Source: Mesorhizobium loti (GTDB taxonomy: Bacteria; Pseudomonadota; Alphaproteobacteria; Rhizobiales; Rhizobiaceae). Taken from it: a stretch of 64,000 bases of DNA. Location of the stretch: assembly GCA_014189435.1 (NCBI GenBank), contig CP050293.1:6329001-6393000 (forward strand). Direction: 5' to 3'. The translations under genes and the position numbers were made by a program. A model generated the notes under the pieces. That model did not search any database, had not been told where the DNA came from, and saw only the letters and a list, made by a program, of their open reading frames with translations. Below, piece after piece: positions 12,001-18,067 of this stretch (position 1 is its first letter; each line of letters starts with the position of its first letter).

Positions 12001-12743
12001 ACGGCACGCTCAACGTCCATCTCGGCGACGGCACCGCCGGCGGCCTGAACACGTTCGACACCAACAATTCGGGCATTACGCTGTCGGCTACCGGTTCCAG
12101 CACGCTCAACTTCGACGTGAACAACAACCTCGTCACGAACAACCGCGCGGTCGGTATAGCCGTCAATCACTTCGGCACCGCGACCGTGACGGGCTTCCTG
12201 CGCAACACGACCGTCGGCACGCAGGGTGTCGCGGGTTCGGGAGCGCAGATCGGCAACGGCATCGACATTCACGACGAGTCCACCAGCGGCACCATGACGC
12301 TGAGCGTCACCAACAACATCGTGCAGAGCGTGGGCGATGGGGCCGGAAGCGGCTTCGAGGGCATCCTCGTTCAGTCGGGCAACGGCGCCCAGAATTCGGC
12401 GAGCACCCTCAATATCACGCTGACAGGCAATTTGATCCGCGACATCCTCGATGACCGGGGACTGTACATCAACAATTTCAATACCGCTGGGGCCAGCGTC
12501 ATCAATGCTCTCGTGAGCGGCAACACCTTCTCGAATGCGAATGCCAGCGGCGCCAACACCACCGTGCGAATCGGCGGCGCGCCTGGCGGGTCTGACCATG
12601 TCAATGTCACGCAGGCCAATGCGAATGCCCTCGCTACGGTGAACGGGCTCACCGCCAGCGGCGCGCCCGGCAACACGATGCGCGTCGACACCAATGTCTT
12701 CTTCAATCAAGTCGCGCCGGTTCTGCCGCCGCCCACGCCGTGA
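3..12743 (+). CDS. Giant inverse-autotransporter-like surface protein with beta-helix passenger (5' end outside window)
   Basis: The frame is open from base 3 and more than 4,240 residues are visible; the true start, signal peptide and first barrel strands lie upstream. Residues 1-165 have the look of an inverse-autotransporter (intimin/invasin) outer-membrane barrel: alternating amphipathic strands such as LGAEAITSHFDAHVNVYLPI and a closing strand ending LNIPFNP. A basic linker (RKRVNERVRGDIGVRIQ) follows. The rest, to the Pro-rich end VLPPPTP, is a Gly/Thr/Asn/Val-rich array typical of right-handed parallel beta-helices. A larger cassette, with IYFVD- or FYFADGG-like, IIVLINNGTA-like and GQTLASFGNG-like segments, recurs near nt 702, 1984, 3586, 6107 and 8560. 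The only cysteines I noticed form a Cys-x-Cys at about nt 3290. By family analogy the barrel would export the C-terminal passenger to the cell surface, probably as an adhesin; the function is inferred. Confidence 0.85.
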   Translation, partial: RIVNPDLMIGGYAYLNVENYNSNQFTSATLGAEAITSHFDAHVNVYLPIKGDSTDHSTSSTLSMVSNQLMEQISVLDHRDYAAWGIEGEIGAQVPINLPDKHSLRLDIGGYHFEDPHGNDHSVTGAKAGFEYTIGDVFGSGTELVLAGEVRNDNRDDTQFAGSVRLNIPFNPGHGSDTTAAISEADPVYPVSEGLRKRVNERVRGDIGVRIQSQELTGGTTTRIAINAATNAAFGKFYFADGGLAGAGTQADPTTLDDAVTKAGSGGFVVALGGNGNLTTGGVTLANGQTVIGGGESVTAKLFGGGTSTFNLGGSDGTIQGTNVANPVITLGNGNTLNGITVTGGADGILGNNITGATLTNVTVTGAGGNGADFTGTSTGIAGSNFTATGNGLDGLHIEGDGTYNFTGTTLLQGNLDDGLDITGKGTYTFAIVNAKDNADRGITVQGTSTGGTFTTTGGTVSGNGGTAVFIDPITAHVVLDSISQSGGTSGVVLENVSGSFTVNGATTISNTTGPAIAISNSPAAIRFGDVAISAPGGDGISFAGVNAAVVAGNIVISGLGVGTGLDFSGSKTNFTAQSLNITGSGAAGSIGIDLTSPSAGGATIVITNGGAIAGVDTGVRFGIAGSLANSANAEFSFGGGSIAGVTASLDARGLNQTLGHYAFGSTTFSGAQLFDVQNVIFVGASAMGSGTGSSLLDLASIATADANTDADAIFVLVNRGTAIDDTDGFSLTAGQTLASFGNGRTFSLGGVPVNVTGDNVEHDVAISDGGGAATLTSSAGADTVTLANNSSLLDVNVSNANPGGGTGIHGNNVTGVTISGVNVSGAGLDGLLFEGASNVSANNVTSTGNASDGLHIEGDGSYAFTGTTTLSDNGSGLLIDGNGTYAFQTLNASDNSGAGISVLSTTGTFSTTAGTISGNGAVAVAVLGAKIDVTLTSLTQDGGLFGAAFAGVSGNFAVSGATTVSNTSILGLGIADSTADFTFGAVDISDITALGGTGIRVQNSDGAVTFGGPVTLTHIYSEGILANHNAGTLTFSGPVSMTDPGDGIWLEDNTGAVSFSGAVTIDQPAGSGIDVVGSNGTISFGDIDITGLCNCSTALDLSGSTSTFTAATLDVSGSSGASSIGIDLSGTNGGSVTIGSGVITGVDTGVQMGTNGLAGTTANTTFSFGAAGGASISGVTASLDMRGLSPGSGTYAFNTTVLNGPQLFDIANVIYVGAISTNAGDGSTVNDLINATAADALAAPANTIFVLVNTGAGSIDTDGDGFTLADGQSIVSFANGASVNLGGPPANVTGTNVVAGATQADPFGNGGATLNNSAGNTIDLANGNVVENLTVSSSGFAIDGSGSAGSTINGVTISAATIGLMLDGTTGTVTANNLNIQSASQTGIAIIGSSATFNFTGNTKITNASNVGLIATNFDGSASFDDLDIIGGGIGVGIVGGSSGTLTFGTGSSIAGTSSNAFSITSSTPNVTYNGTISQTAAASAVRITTMTGGTATFGGKITANTGAANAIDLSNNTSTAIAFNGGLIINTTSGIGLNATNVSTLGISSAATNTITTATGQAINMVGLDVAAGGISFDSITTGVVTAQNALRFDTMGGGAVSLGDVTIGGAASDAIHATSAVNHFTFDSIKIDGAGGDGVNLVGGSIGTVDIGSVDIDGVTGNGIEIQNGVDHNVTIGGGTIGATTPAGGAAIRIDGQAAASTITLTNLAITAGAEGLAISNSTGTVKMVGGTITNSGSGDGVVVSGGTATITVSAAISSSAGSPGTAVKVDGITGGSATFSGSVTSTGTGNLFSIGQTTAPTGGAISFTGSALTATGGGGAVVVGLAGTANLNVASPLSITNATTTGLVVANVASTASATFGAVTVTGAGADGIGIGNNAGAVTFGTTSVTMGSTVGSAGINFALTNADVTFGTTNVTLGAGASQTGIDFSGSSTTADFGLTTITGTNALTSRGIDLSSTTGNKVITFLRGSEINTVGIGVDLSSGLTTATSAQADFTFGDGDSTDGRQSTINITAPGGFTVNTVGLDSTKGHYDFDDVKFPFGSANLETAPGSVTLVSQIGGFILAGTTGNLSMGVNTISLAAADALTGAQNFAFVGSINLGATAFTLDSGQTIAGFGNGSVVSTGTIQPANVDGNLGATGGNITGTAAVVTGTGDFMHLLGDNAVRNTAFDFSGATGAAFLVDQGAGGFANTSGITIEGVTITNVAVGQTAVKVVGLDSTLSVINNNINVAGTLLDVNGGTGTITVSRGVLPYSATPGTLTGGGINIANRTGGSVTFTDQVTITGGNGVSISGGTAGGAVNFNGGLDITTSLATGLSLSGLNVLTVANAGSTTINATGQTALSLQGTLGAGGVNFDSITSTNAAAQGVLISGASGGAIDLDAVSVTASGGAGIEILNSTGSGYTFGNTTIDNSTSAGGGANIQNAAGITSVTFDGTLDVKTSTGTGFRVVGGATPANTSVSFTGVGAKSVVASAGTAVDITSANVNGTLTSTTATFAAGNGINLQNLTGTLVLGGGTLTNTGSGAAFNLSGGSAVISYAGTIASNGTGAAASIQALAGGSVVLSGNLTDGLIGDGGQIVVANINSGVAASVTFSGAVKIDSGATDAVSLISNPNGTIDFSNGGLVIKTSSGQGFNAAGGGTISVGALLADNSITTTGGGIALHLNTVVVGAGGMSFDGVSTTGVTTGDGIVLTNVGGPGVINLGTVDLQGITGTGVFVSGTLGASVNFGSLNIGLGGPNAVGLSLNGATINAAITANDFHVDGHGNTGTIAVDLRGAGGSGQTVRLGDTVALAGNDSTITGVGTGVFLDSATNLTFTYGDGESNDDQGSTVIANVGIDATSAPTNGTYNFKDVNFQSNPGNGFGLGKIYFVDSNGAVGGGNGSGSDGGNPMTLATAELLAGPDDIIVLINNGTAITAAGGDNTLTLQAGEQVRGFGNGAINLDLTVPNPIKLASNTISIAPVGSGAATLTTNAGNNVITLGSQNNIIDGFILDGAASAARGIKDNGAGATGTKISNMTIGNFAAAGVEITPSFNTTINNVTFVGNASDVIVNALNTTITNVFSTGATGIAFDIRNTTGTTTLTNLNVTTAASGTGIVFGGASGPQGTIIGTNVDVTGGAGGGIKVTGGNAIIGFDAASFVGVPDTSSGTAVTITGRSGGSFGFAGSVVANGTASGISVSGAAVANTVSFTGAVGLGTFSTLTGTAVSIDNNGTASTVSFSNLGIVTSGTTGFFASDGGTVNVTTGTVNSTGAQAVDLLNVAAGIAFTSTTSTGGEYNVSASNVTGTVALGSGALSGATSVALIVSGGTTAVSYSGSVTKSDGTGLAVAVANRLVGAGLVSLSGNLTVDTSGVGIAIDNNAGGSVTLSGASNSLTGTGTGIAITNNTGGTYTVSGTSYDINLTGAGIGVNLAGNSSPVTMNFSGGGLKIATATGAGFSATGAGTVSVTGASNSITTTSGIAMNLQGITVAGSLNFATTNKGAGGTSAVVMNGVAGIGSVNLGTGSLAGGSAATILIGDGAGGANTGGTAGLTYAGGINGGTGRAIDIQDRMAGAQNITLSGNISHIVSGQTGIFLADNAAGTITFSGGTKTISTVSATAVSIANTGASVVFSGSGLNINTQSGTGLDISGTGTVTISGGLNAVTTTTGTAFANLGGSATITSDAALTTGGAGRVVDIQNRTANNVTLLGNVINMGPNALGLRVQNVSGGTITFSGAKMLTTGANTAVNLNSNTGGTINFTSGGMTISTTSGTGFSATGGGTVTVQGIVNSIASTTGTALNVVNTTIGASGLTFQSIASNGAANGIVLNNTGSGGLTVTGTGATAGSGGTIQNSTGDGVSLTSTQNVSLTNMNITGSLGNGIFGNGVNGLVLNRDTVSGSGNSTTGNGEGNIYLFELTGDATHLTTFDNLTVSNAYVHNVFIQNTGGTLADLVVTNSTFSNNGASTVAGDQFEIVLTTGGLAGTPTATVHATHNTFSGNLSAPATFTATGFAGSVDDGTLNVHLGDGTAGGLNTFDTNNSGITLSATGSSTLNFDVNNNLVTNNRAVGIAVNHFGTATVTGFLRNTTVGTQGVAGSGAQIGNGIDIHDESTSGTMTLSVTNNIVQSVGDGAGSGFEGILVQSGNGAQNSASTLNITLTGNLIRDILDDRGLYINNFNTAGASVINALVSGNTFSNANASGANTTVRIGGAPGGSDHVNVTQANANALATVNGLTASGAPGNTMRVDTNVFFNQVAPVLPPPTP

Positions 12744-12886
12744 TGATCGCGGGCAGGTCGTTGGTAGTGTTCCGTTAACCAATGCGCGTACTGGGCCGGT
12801 ATTAATTTTTGCTCTGTTGATAAATACTTGTCGACGACAGAAGTGAAACTGGCTAGATTGCGTCAAGGGTAGGTGGGGGAACCAAG

Positions 12887-13393
12887 ATGGGCACGCCTTT
12901 CATAGGTGAACTCAAAGTTATTTCTTGGAATTTCGCGCCGAAGGGCTGGGCGTTCTGCAACGGGCAGCTACTGCCGATAAATCAAAATCAGGCTCTATTT
13001 TCGCTTCTTGGTACAATGTATGGCGGTGACGGCAGGGTTAATTTTGCTCTGCCTGATCTTCGAAGCAGAGTTCCAATATACTCTGGCGGTTCCATTGGAG
13101 CGGTCGTCGGCGGTAGCGGTGGAGAAGAGTTTCACACGCTGACGCAGGGCGAAATGCCGGCTCACAACCATCTGATCAATGCGTCACAGACGCAAGGCGA
13201 CAAGAACACGGCCTCCGGCAATGTACTGGCGCGCGAAGTGGGTGTCCTCTACGCAGCCTATGCCAATCTGACGACATTGAACCCTGGATCGATCTCCAGC
13301 GTCGGCGGCAGCAACCCGCACGAAAACCGTCAGCCTTTTCTGACGCTGAACATCGTCATCGCCCTGCAAGGCATCTTCCCGTCGCAGAACTAG
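12887..13393 (+). CDS. Phage tail-collar (MdpB-type) protein, first of three
   Basis: This 168-residue protein matches the tail-collar / microcystin-dependent protein family. It has an N-terminal PFIGELKVISWNFAPKGWAF block, then CNGQLLPI, LLGTMYGGDG and FALPDLRSRVP, a PAHNH motif near the middle, and a C-terminal LNIVIALQGIFPSQN. There is no signal peptide. It is the first of three tandem paralogues, with the second starting 11 bp downstream. Its 5' part is visibly more AT-rich than the paralogues, which may mean separate ancestry. The biochemical role of stand-alone collar proteins in bacteria is not established. Association with a surface or tail-like assembly is inferred from the collar fold and from the giant surface protein upstream. 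Confidence 0.9.
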   Translation: MGTPFIGELKVISWNFAPKGWAFCNGQLLPINQNQALFSLLGTMYGGDGRVNFALPDLRSRVPIYSGGSIGAVVGGSGGEEFHTLTQGEMPAHNHLINASQTQGDKNTASGNVLAREVGVLYAAYANLTTLNPGSISSVGGSNPHENRQPFLTLNIVIALQGIFPSQN

Positions 13394-13404
13394 AGGAAGC
13401 GGCA

Positions 13405-13926
13405 ATGAGCTCACCTTATGTTGGCGAGATTCGCATGTTTGGCGGCAATTTTGCGCCGGCTGGCTGGGCTTTCTGCGATGGCAGCTTGCTGCCGATATCC
13501 GAAAACGAGACGCTGTTCAATTTGATCGGGACGACCTATGGCGGCGATGGCCAGGAGACGTTCGCCCTGCCCAACCTCAGCGGCCGCATTCCTATCCACG
13601 CGGGCCAGGGGCCGGGGATGAGTCAGACCTATACGATCGGCGAGGCTGCCGGCGTCGAATCCGTGACGCTGACCACAAACCAGATCGCGGCGCACGGTCA
13701 TGCCCTGATGGCGTCGTCGAACACGGCGTCCGACCCCAATCCCGCGGGCAACATCCTGGCAACCTCCCCGACGATCTCGGCCTATGTCATCGACGTCGCG
13801 GGGCCTGCACTTGCCGGCAATTCATTGACCACCGCTGGTGGCAGCACCCCGCACGACAATTTCATGCCCTATCTGTGCGTCAATTTCATCATCTCGTTGT
13901 TCGGGATTTTCCCAACGCAGACCTAA
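13405..13926 (+). CDS. Phage tail-collar (MdpB-type) protein, second of three
   Basis: This 173-residue paralogue of its neighbours begins with PYVGEIRMFGGNFAPAGWAF and continues CDGSLLPISENETLFNLIGT, YGGDGQETFALPNLSGRIP and a central AAHGHA. It ends CVNFIISLFGIFPTQT. A GAGGAAGCGGCA leader gives a good ribosome site 8-10 bases before the ATG. The 10-11 bp gaps on both sides indicate co-transcription with the other two collar genes. Like them it lacks a secretion signal, so any export would need a dedicated route or assembly into a larger particle. Confidence 0.9.
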   Translation: MSSPYVGEIRMFGGNFAPAGWAFCDGSLLPISENETLFNLIGTTYGGDGQETFALPNLSGRIPIHAGQGPGMSQTYTIGEAAGVESVTLTTNQIAAHGHALMASSNTASDPNPAGNILATSPTISAYVIDVAGPALAGNSLTTAGGSTPHDNFMPYLCVNFIISLFGIFPTQT

Positions 13927-13936
13927 GAGGACTGTC

Positions 13937-14464
13937 ATGGCTGACCCGTTCGTCGCCGAAATTCGCATCTTTGGATTCAATTTCGCGCCCACGGGTTGGG
14001 CGACCTGCGATGGTCAGTTGCTGCCCCTCTCGCAAAACACGGCGCTGTTCTCCTTGCTCGGCACCACCTATGGCGGCGATGGCAAGTCGACTTTCGCGCT
14101 GCCAAATTTGGCCGGGTCGGCGCCGATGCATCCGGGGGCTTCAGTGGGCGGAAGCGACCATTTTCTGGGCGAGACCGGCGGCAGCACGGCGGTGAACCTG
14201 ATCAGCTCCGAAATGCCGATCCATAACCACAATATTTTTGCTTCCACCGAAAACGGGACGCTCAAGGCTCCGTCGCCAACGGAATTTCTTGGCCGCTCCA
14301 AGGCCGGCACGATCTATCAATCGAATACCGCAAACAATCTGGCGCTGATGAACGTTCAGGCCGTTTCGCTTACCGGCAGTTCACTGCCCCACAACAATCT
14401 GCAGCCCTACCTGGCGCTTACATTCTGCATCGCATTGCAAGGCGTTTTTCCGCCAAGAGGCTGA
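13937..14464 (+). CDS. Phage tail-collar (MdpB-type) protein, third of three
   Basis: This is a 175-residue paralogue. I chose ATG 13937 because it directly follows an AAGAGG ribosome site and gives the family N-terminus ADPFVAEIRIFGFNFAPTGW. An open frame extends back to 13838 but overlaps the preceding gene. Conserved blocks are CDGQLLPLSQNTALFSLLGT, YGGDGKSTFALPNLAGSAP, PIHNHN and the end LALTFCIALQGVFPPRG. It is the last of the collar triplet and is followed after 27 bp by a beta-propeller gene on the same strand. Three slightly different collar proteins may form a hetero-oligomer, which is inference only. Confidence 0.9.
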   Translation: MADPFVAEIRIFGFNFAPTGWATCDGQLLPLSQNTALFSLLGTTYGGDGKSTFALPNLAGSAPMHPGASVGGSDHFLGETGGSTAVNLISSEMPIHNHNIFASTENGTLKAPSPTEFLGRSKAGTIYQSNTANNLALMNVQAVSLTGSSLPHNNLQPYLALTFCIALQGVFPPRG

Positions 14465-14491
14465 CACCAGGCAACAAGCAGGATCGGGACC

Positions 14492-15811
14492 ATGGCCAAG
14501 AAAGCAGCAACGAAGTCCGAAGCGCCAAGCACGAAGGCCGCGCCGACTGTCGCGAAGAGCACGACTGGTGCCCGCTCGCGGCGATCCAGCGTCCCGCCCG
14601 TTTTCCAGAGCATGCCGGCCGGCGCGTCCTTCTTCGAACTGTCGCGGCTGATGGTGGTGGCCATCGATTCGGCGGCCGGGCGCCTGATCCAGAAGGCGCA
14701 GACCGCGCCGAACGGACCATGGCCCGCGGCCTGGTCGATCATCGCTCCCGGCACCTTCGTGCAGATGACGGCCGGCATCACCAAGGACGGAAGGGTGGCT
14801 GTCGTCGCCCAGCTGTCAGGCAGCCCCAATCTGTTCTTCATCACCGAGGACGCCAACCAGGTCGGCCCGATCGACAAATGGACCGCGCCGATGAACATCG
14901 GCGCGCCGCCCGGCGCCGCCAGCTACTACGGTTTTTCGATGGCGCGCGATGTCGATGGCCGCATCGAACTCTTCGTGCTCGACAATCAGGCCCGCATCTG
15001 GTGGATCTACCAGAATCCGGACCAGATCGTGCAGGTGCAGAAAACCGTCACGCCGCCGGGCACCTCCACGCCCATCGTCGTCACCGTCGACGTGCTCGTC
15101 CCGCCCGCCAAGATGTGGAGCGACTGGCTGCAGATTCCCGGCGGACTGGTGTCGATCTCGGCGATACGCCAGGCCGACGGGACCATTGCGCTGTTCGGCA
15201 TCAATTCAGGCGCCAATCTCTATCGCTGCCAGCAGAATAAGGCGCAGGCGCTGAAGGTTGCAGACTGGACTGGCTGGGTGCAGATCGACACTCCAGGCAC
15301 CGGTGGTTTCGCCGTCATGGCGCCGGTTGTCGGTCCGCTGGGTGCCACCAATCTGTTCGCCTTGACGAAGGGCGGCCAGGCCCTGCACACGCGCCAGAAG
15401 CCCGCCGGCACCGACAGCTGGACGCCTTGGGCGATGACCGAGTACAGCAGGGTCGGCAAGTATACGCTGGCAGCCGGCATCGAAGGCGATGGCGACATCA
15501 TGCTTGTCGCGTCCGACCAGCAGCATGTTCACTCGTTCAACGCTCAATATGACGCTGCCACGCAGAACTGGTCGGGATGGCGCGACTTCAACGCTTCCAG
15601 CTCCAACACGCGGCTGATGCTCGATTACAATGCCGACGGCCGCCTCGCACTGTTCAGCCTGTTGAGCGGCGCCGCCGGCAACACCAACTCGCTGTGGACG
15701 CTGTCGCAGATGAGCATCGACAGCACCGAGTGGGAGTATTCCTGGGTGTCGCTTGCCGACAGCAACGTCAACCAGGCCATCGTGGTGCGCGACCTGACGC
15801 CGCCGGTCTGA
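14492..15811 (+). CDS. Lys/Ala-rich N-terminus plus beta-propeller (PLL/tectonin-like) protein
   Basis: Residues 1-35 are a basic, low-complexity tail rich in Lys, Ala, Ser and Thr. The remainder of the 439 residues shows repeating blades of about 50-60 residues. These carry W-x2-W and DGRIELFVLD / DGTIALFGIN / DGRLALFSLL type motifs, as in PLL-like or tectonin-like lectin propellers. No signal peptide is apparent. It follows the three tail-collar genes closely on the same strand and is probably in their operon. Carbohydrate binding is plausible for this fold but cannot be shown from the sequence alone. Confidence 0.75.
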   Translation: MAKKAATKSEAPSTKAAPTVAKSTTGARSRRSSVPPVFQSMPAGASFFELSRLMVVAIDSAAGRLIQKAQTAPNGPWPAAWSIIAPGTFVQMTAGITKDGRVAVVAQLSGSPNLFFITEDANQVGPIDKWTAPMNIGAPPGAASYYGFSMARDVDGRIELFVLDNQARIWWIYQNPDQIVQVQKTVTPPGTSTPIVVTVDVLVPPAKMWSDWLQIPGGLVSISAIRQADGTIALFGINSGANLYRCQQNKAQALKVADWTGWVQIDTPGTGGFAVMAPVVGPLGATNLFALTKGGQALHTRQKPAGTDSWTPWAMTEYSRVGKYTLAAGIEGDGDIMLVASDQQHVHSFNAQYDAATQNWSGWRDFNASSSNTRLMLDYNADGRLALFSLLSGAAGNTNSLWTLSQMSIDSTEWEYSWVSLADSNVNQAIVVRDLTPPV

Positions 15812-15814
15812 CGG

Positions 15815-16366
15815 TTGATTTCCGGTAGCGTGGCAGAAGCGAAGCAGGCACATCCCCGTCCAGTGTGGGCCCGGTCTGACAAGGCCGGGCTCGGCTTCCG
15901 TGCAGCGACGGATGCCGATATGCCCTTCCTGTCGCGCCTCTATGCCTCGACGCGCATGGATGAACTCGCCGTGACGGCGTGGACCGACGCGCAGAAGGCC
16001 GGCTTCCTCGACATGCAGTTCCAGGCGCAGCACGCGCATTACCGAAAACACTATCCCGAGGCCGACTGGCTGGTGGTGGAACGCGATCGCCAAGACATCG
16101 GCCGGCTCTATATCGAGCGCTGGCCAAGCCAGCACCGTATCATCGACATCGCCTTCCTGCCGGAACATCGCCGCAAGGGCTGCGGCACGGCACTGCTGCG
16201 CGACCTCGTCGACGAGGCATGGTTAGCCGGCAAATCAGCTTCGATCCACGTCGAGAAGCATAATCCGGCGAGGCAGCTCTATGTCGAACTCGGCTTCGCG
16301 GTGGTCGAGGACAAGGGCGTCTACGATCTGATGGCTTGTGCGCCGCCTGTCGATAGCAATCCATGA
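15815..16366 (+). CDS. GNAT family N-acetyltransferase
   Basis: The GNAT fold is evident: LGFRAATDADMPFLSRLYAS at the N-terminus, the acetyl-CoA signature IDIAFLPEHRRKGCGTALL in the middle, and NPARQLYVELGFAVVED near the end. The frame opens with TTG 15815, and GTG 15830 is an alternative start. The 3-4 bp gap after the propeller gene suggests translational coupling and membership of the collar/propeller operon. The substrate is unknown. Modification of a co-encoded surface protein is possible but speculative. Confidence 0.85.
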   Translation: MISGSVAEAKQAHPRPVWARSDKAGLGFRAATDADMPFLSRLYASTRMDELAVTAWTDAQKAGFLDMQFQAQHAHYRKHYPEADWLVVERDRQDIGRLYIERWPSQHRIIDIAFLPEHRRKGCGTALLRDLVDEAWLAGKSASIHVEKHNPARQLYVELGFAVVEDKGVYDLMACAPPVDSNP

Positions 16367-16376
16367 TCGTCGGTTG

Positions 16377-16551
16377 GCGCTGCCCCTCACCTGCCTGCCG
16401 GCATCCTCTCCCCGTAAACGGGGCGAGGGACGCTGCCGCCACCGATTTCGCCAATCTCCGGCGCCGCAAGAAAGGCGCGCCGGCGTCGGGGCCAGCTACT
16501 CTCGCCCCGTTTACGGGGAGAGATGTCCGGCAGGACAGTGAGGGGCAGCGC
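16377..16551. repeat. RIME-like palindromic element, variant 'TTTACGGGG'
   Basis: The arms GCGCTGCCCCTCACCTGC and its near complement at the right end frame the element. Inner arms CTCCCCGTAAACGGGG and CCCCGTTTACGGGGAG lie inside these. The central loop (CGCCAATCTCCGGCGCCGCA) resembles the loops of the elements at 36.5 and 56.6 kb. It lies between two convergent genes and could act on both transcripts. Confidence 0.75.
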
Positions 16552-16616
16552 CGACGGCAAAGATTGTCGCATTGGCCCTGTCATAGTGCGGCAGGCCTGC
16601 ATCCCAAAACCGAACG

Positions 16617-16886
16617 CTAATTAAACACCGCCTCGTATAGCCGCCCCGCCGCATCGGCCGCGACCGGTACGATGAAGATCTCGTGGGAGCCGCTTGTGCC
16701 GGTGAAAAGATAGGTCGCCTGCGGCAGCGCGATTTCGCGCGGGCCCCTGAACAGCAGCGAGAAACCGCCGCCCGGGCGCGGGCTGGCGGCGATGGGGTTG
16801 ACCGCGCTCAGCTCGAGCGGGATCTGCTGGCCGCCGGCTTCGATGGTGAAGGTTTGCCCCTGTTCGAAATCCGATACCGACGCCAT
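16617..16886 (-). CDS. DUF6916 family protein
   Basis: This 89-residue protein starts MASVSDFEQGQTFTIE and contains the family pattern of a beta-rich core, SLLFRGP followed by LPQATYLF, and an ending IFIVPV...YEAVFN. I preferred ATG 16886 over the longer frame to 17003 because it has a GAGG ribosome site and gives the family N-terminus. The function is unknown. It lies near the tail-collar genes but on the opposite strand, separated by a palindromic element, so a functional link is a guess from position. Confidence 0.7.
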   Translation of the reverse strand: MASVSDFEQGQTFTIEAGGQQIPLELSAVNPIAASPRPGGGFSLLFRGPREIALPQATYLFTGTSGSHEIFIVPVAADAAGRLYEAVFN

Positions 16887-17155
16887 CCCGTTTGCCTCAA
16901 TTTGTCCGCTGCCGGCGGCACTGTCGCCGCTTCGCCGTAAGCTGTCCAGAGGCGGGCAGGCTGCCGGGCTGTGCCGCAAGACAATTCGTCGCCGCAAACC
17001 CAAAATACAGCACCGCTTGTCCTTTTATGCACGCAAGAGACGCTGTAGTACTTTGTTCCTGCGCGGGATTCCTTTCGATCCAAGCTCAGTGCAAACAACA
17101 ACAGATCCCGGCTTCGGGACCATTGGCGGCCGGATCGGCTTGCGGGAGACGGACG

Positions 17156-17947
17156 ATGGCGGATGCAAAGACGGATGGGGCGAGCGATGCGATGCCGCTG
17201 TTCTATTCCAGGCCGGAGGCGCTCAACCCGGCGCGGCACGGCTCACTTGGCCTGACCGCGCGCGCCGACTTCGGCTTTGCCCGCTCGGCGCACGCCATTC
17301 CGGTGGTGGCGTCGGAAATGCCGGCGGCGATGCGCTCCTACCCGATCGTCTTCATCGGCGCCGCCAAGGCGCCGGTGATCATCACCGGCGTGCGCCAGGA
17401 CGAAAACCTGTTCGTCGACGCCGACGGCAAATGGATCGGGCCGCATTACATCCCCGCCTATGTCCGACGCTATCCCTTCATCATGGCCGAAGACCCGAAG
17501 GCGGCCGGCCGGCTGACGCTGTGCGTCGACCGCGCCAGCGACCGCGTCGTCGACCAGTTGCTGGCGCCGTTCCGCGACGAAAAGATCGCGCCTTTCTTCA
17601 CCGGCAGCGAGCCGACCGAAGCGACCAGGCAGGCGCTCGCCTTCTGCAACCAGTTCCAGATCGATTTCAACGCCACCCGCGCGATGATCGAAAAGATCGA
17701 CGCGCACGGCCTGTTCGCACCGCGCCAGAGCAAGGTGACGCTGGAAGGCGGCGAAGTGCTCAACCTCACCGACTTCCAGGTGATCGACGAGCCGGCCTTC
17801 AACAAACTCAGCGACGAGGCGTTTCTCGACCTCAGGAAATCAGGCGCGCTCGGCATGCTCTACTGCCACCTCGCCTCGACCAACAGCTGGACCTCGCTGG
17901 TGCACCAGGCATCGCTGCGGAAGGCTGGTGGCGCGAAGAGCGCCTGA
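17156..17947 (+). CDS. SapC family protein
   Basis: This 263-residue protein matches the SapC family: PLFYSRPEALNPARHGSLGL at the N-terminus, YPIVFIGAAKAPVIITGVRQ, ENLFVDADGKWIGPHYIPAY and VRRYPFIM. ATG 17156 follows GGGAGA and gives the usual short N-terminus; the open frame upstream to 16892 is not supported. The family is named for an S-layer gene-cluster product of Campylobacter, and its biochemical role is unresolved. It has no signal peptide or membrane segment. It is divergent from DUF6916, and the shared upstream region may hold both promoters. Confidence 0.85.
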   Translation: MADAKTDGASDAMPLFYSRPEALNPARHGSLGLTARADFGFARSAHAIPVVASEMPAAMRSYPIVFIGAAKAPVIITGVRQDENLFVDADGKWIGPHYIPAYVRRYPFIMAEDPKAAGRLTLCVDRASDRVVDQLLAPFRDEKIAPFFTGSEPTEATRQALAFCNQFQIDFNATRAMIEKIDAHGLFAPRQSKVTLEGGEVLNLTDFQVIDEPAFNKLSDEAFLDLRKSGALGMLYCHLASTNSWTSLVHQASLRKAGGAKSA

Positions 17948-18067
17948 AATATACGTGACCGGCCTGTTGGAAAACGCTGCGCCGATGTTTCCCAGTGCAA
18001 CCATTCCATGGAATGCGTTGCGTCGCGTTTGAGCGGATTCAGGCGACGCGCTTTAGGTCTTTGCTTT

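Noticed and set aside
12887-14464. Collar genes as part of a prophage or tailocin
   Set aside because: No capsid, sheath, tube, baseplate, integrase or lysis genes occur in the window; stand-alone MdpB-type triplets are known outside phages.
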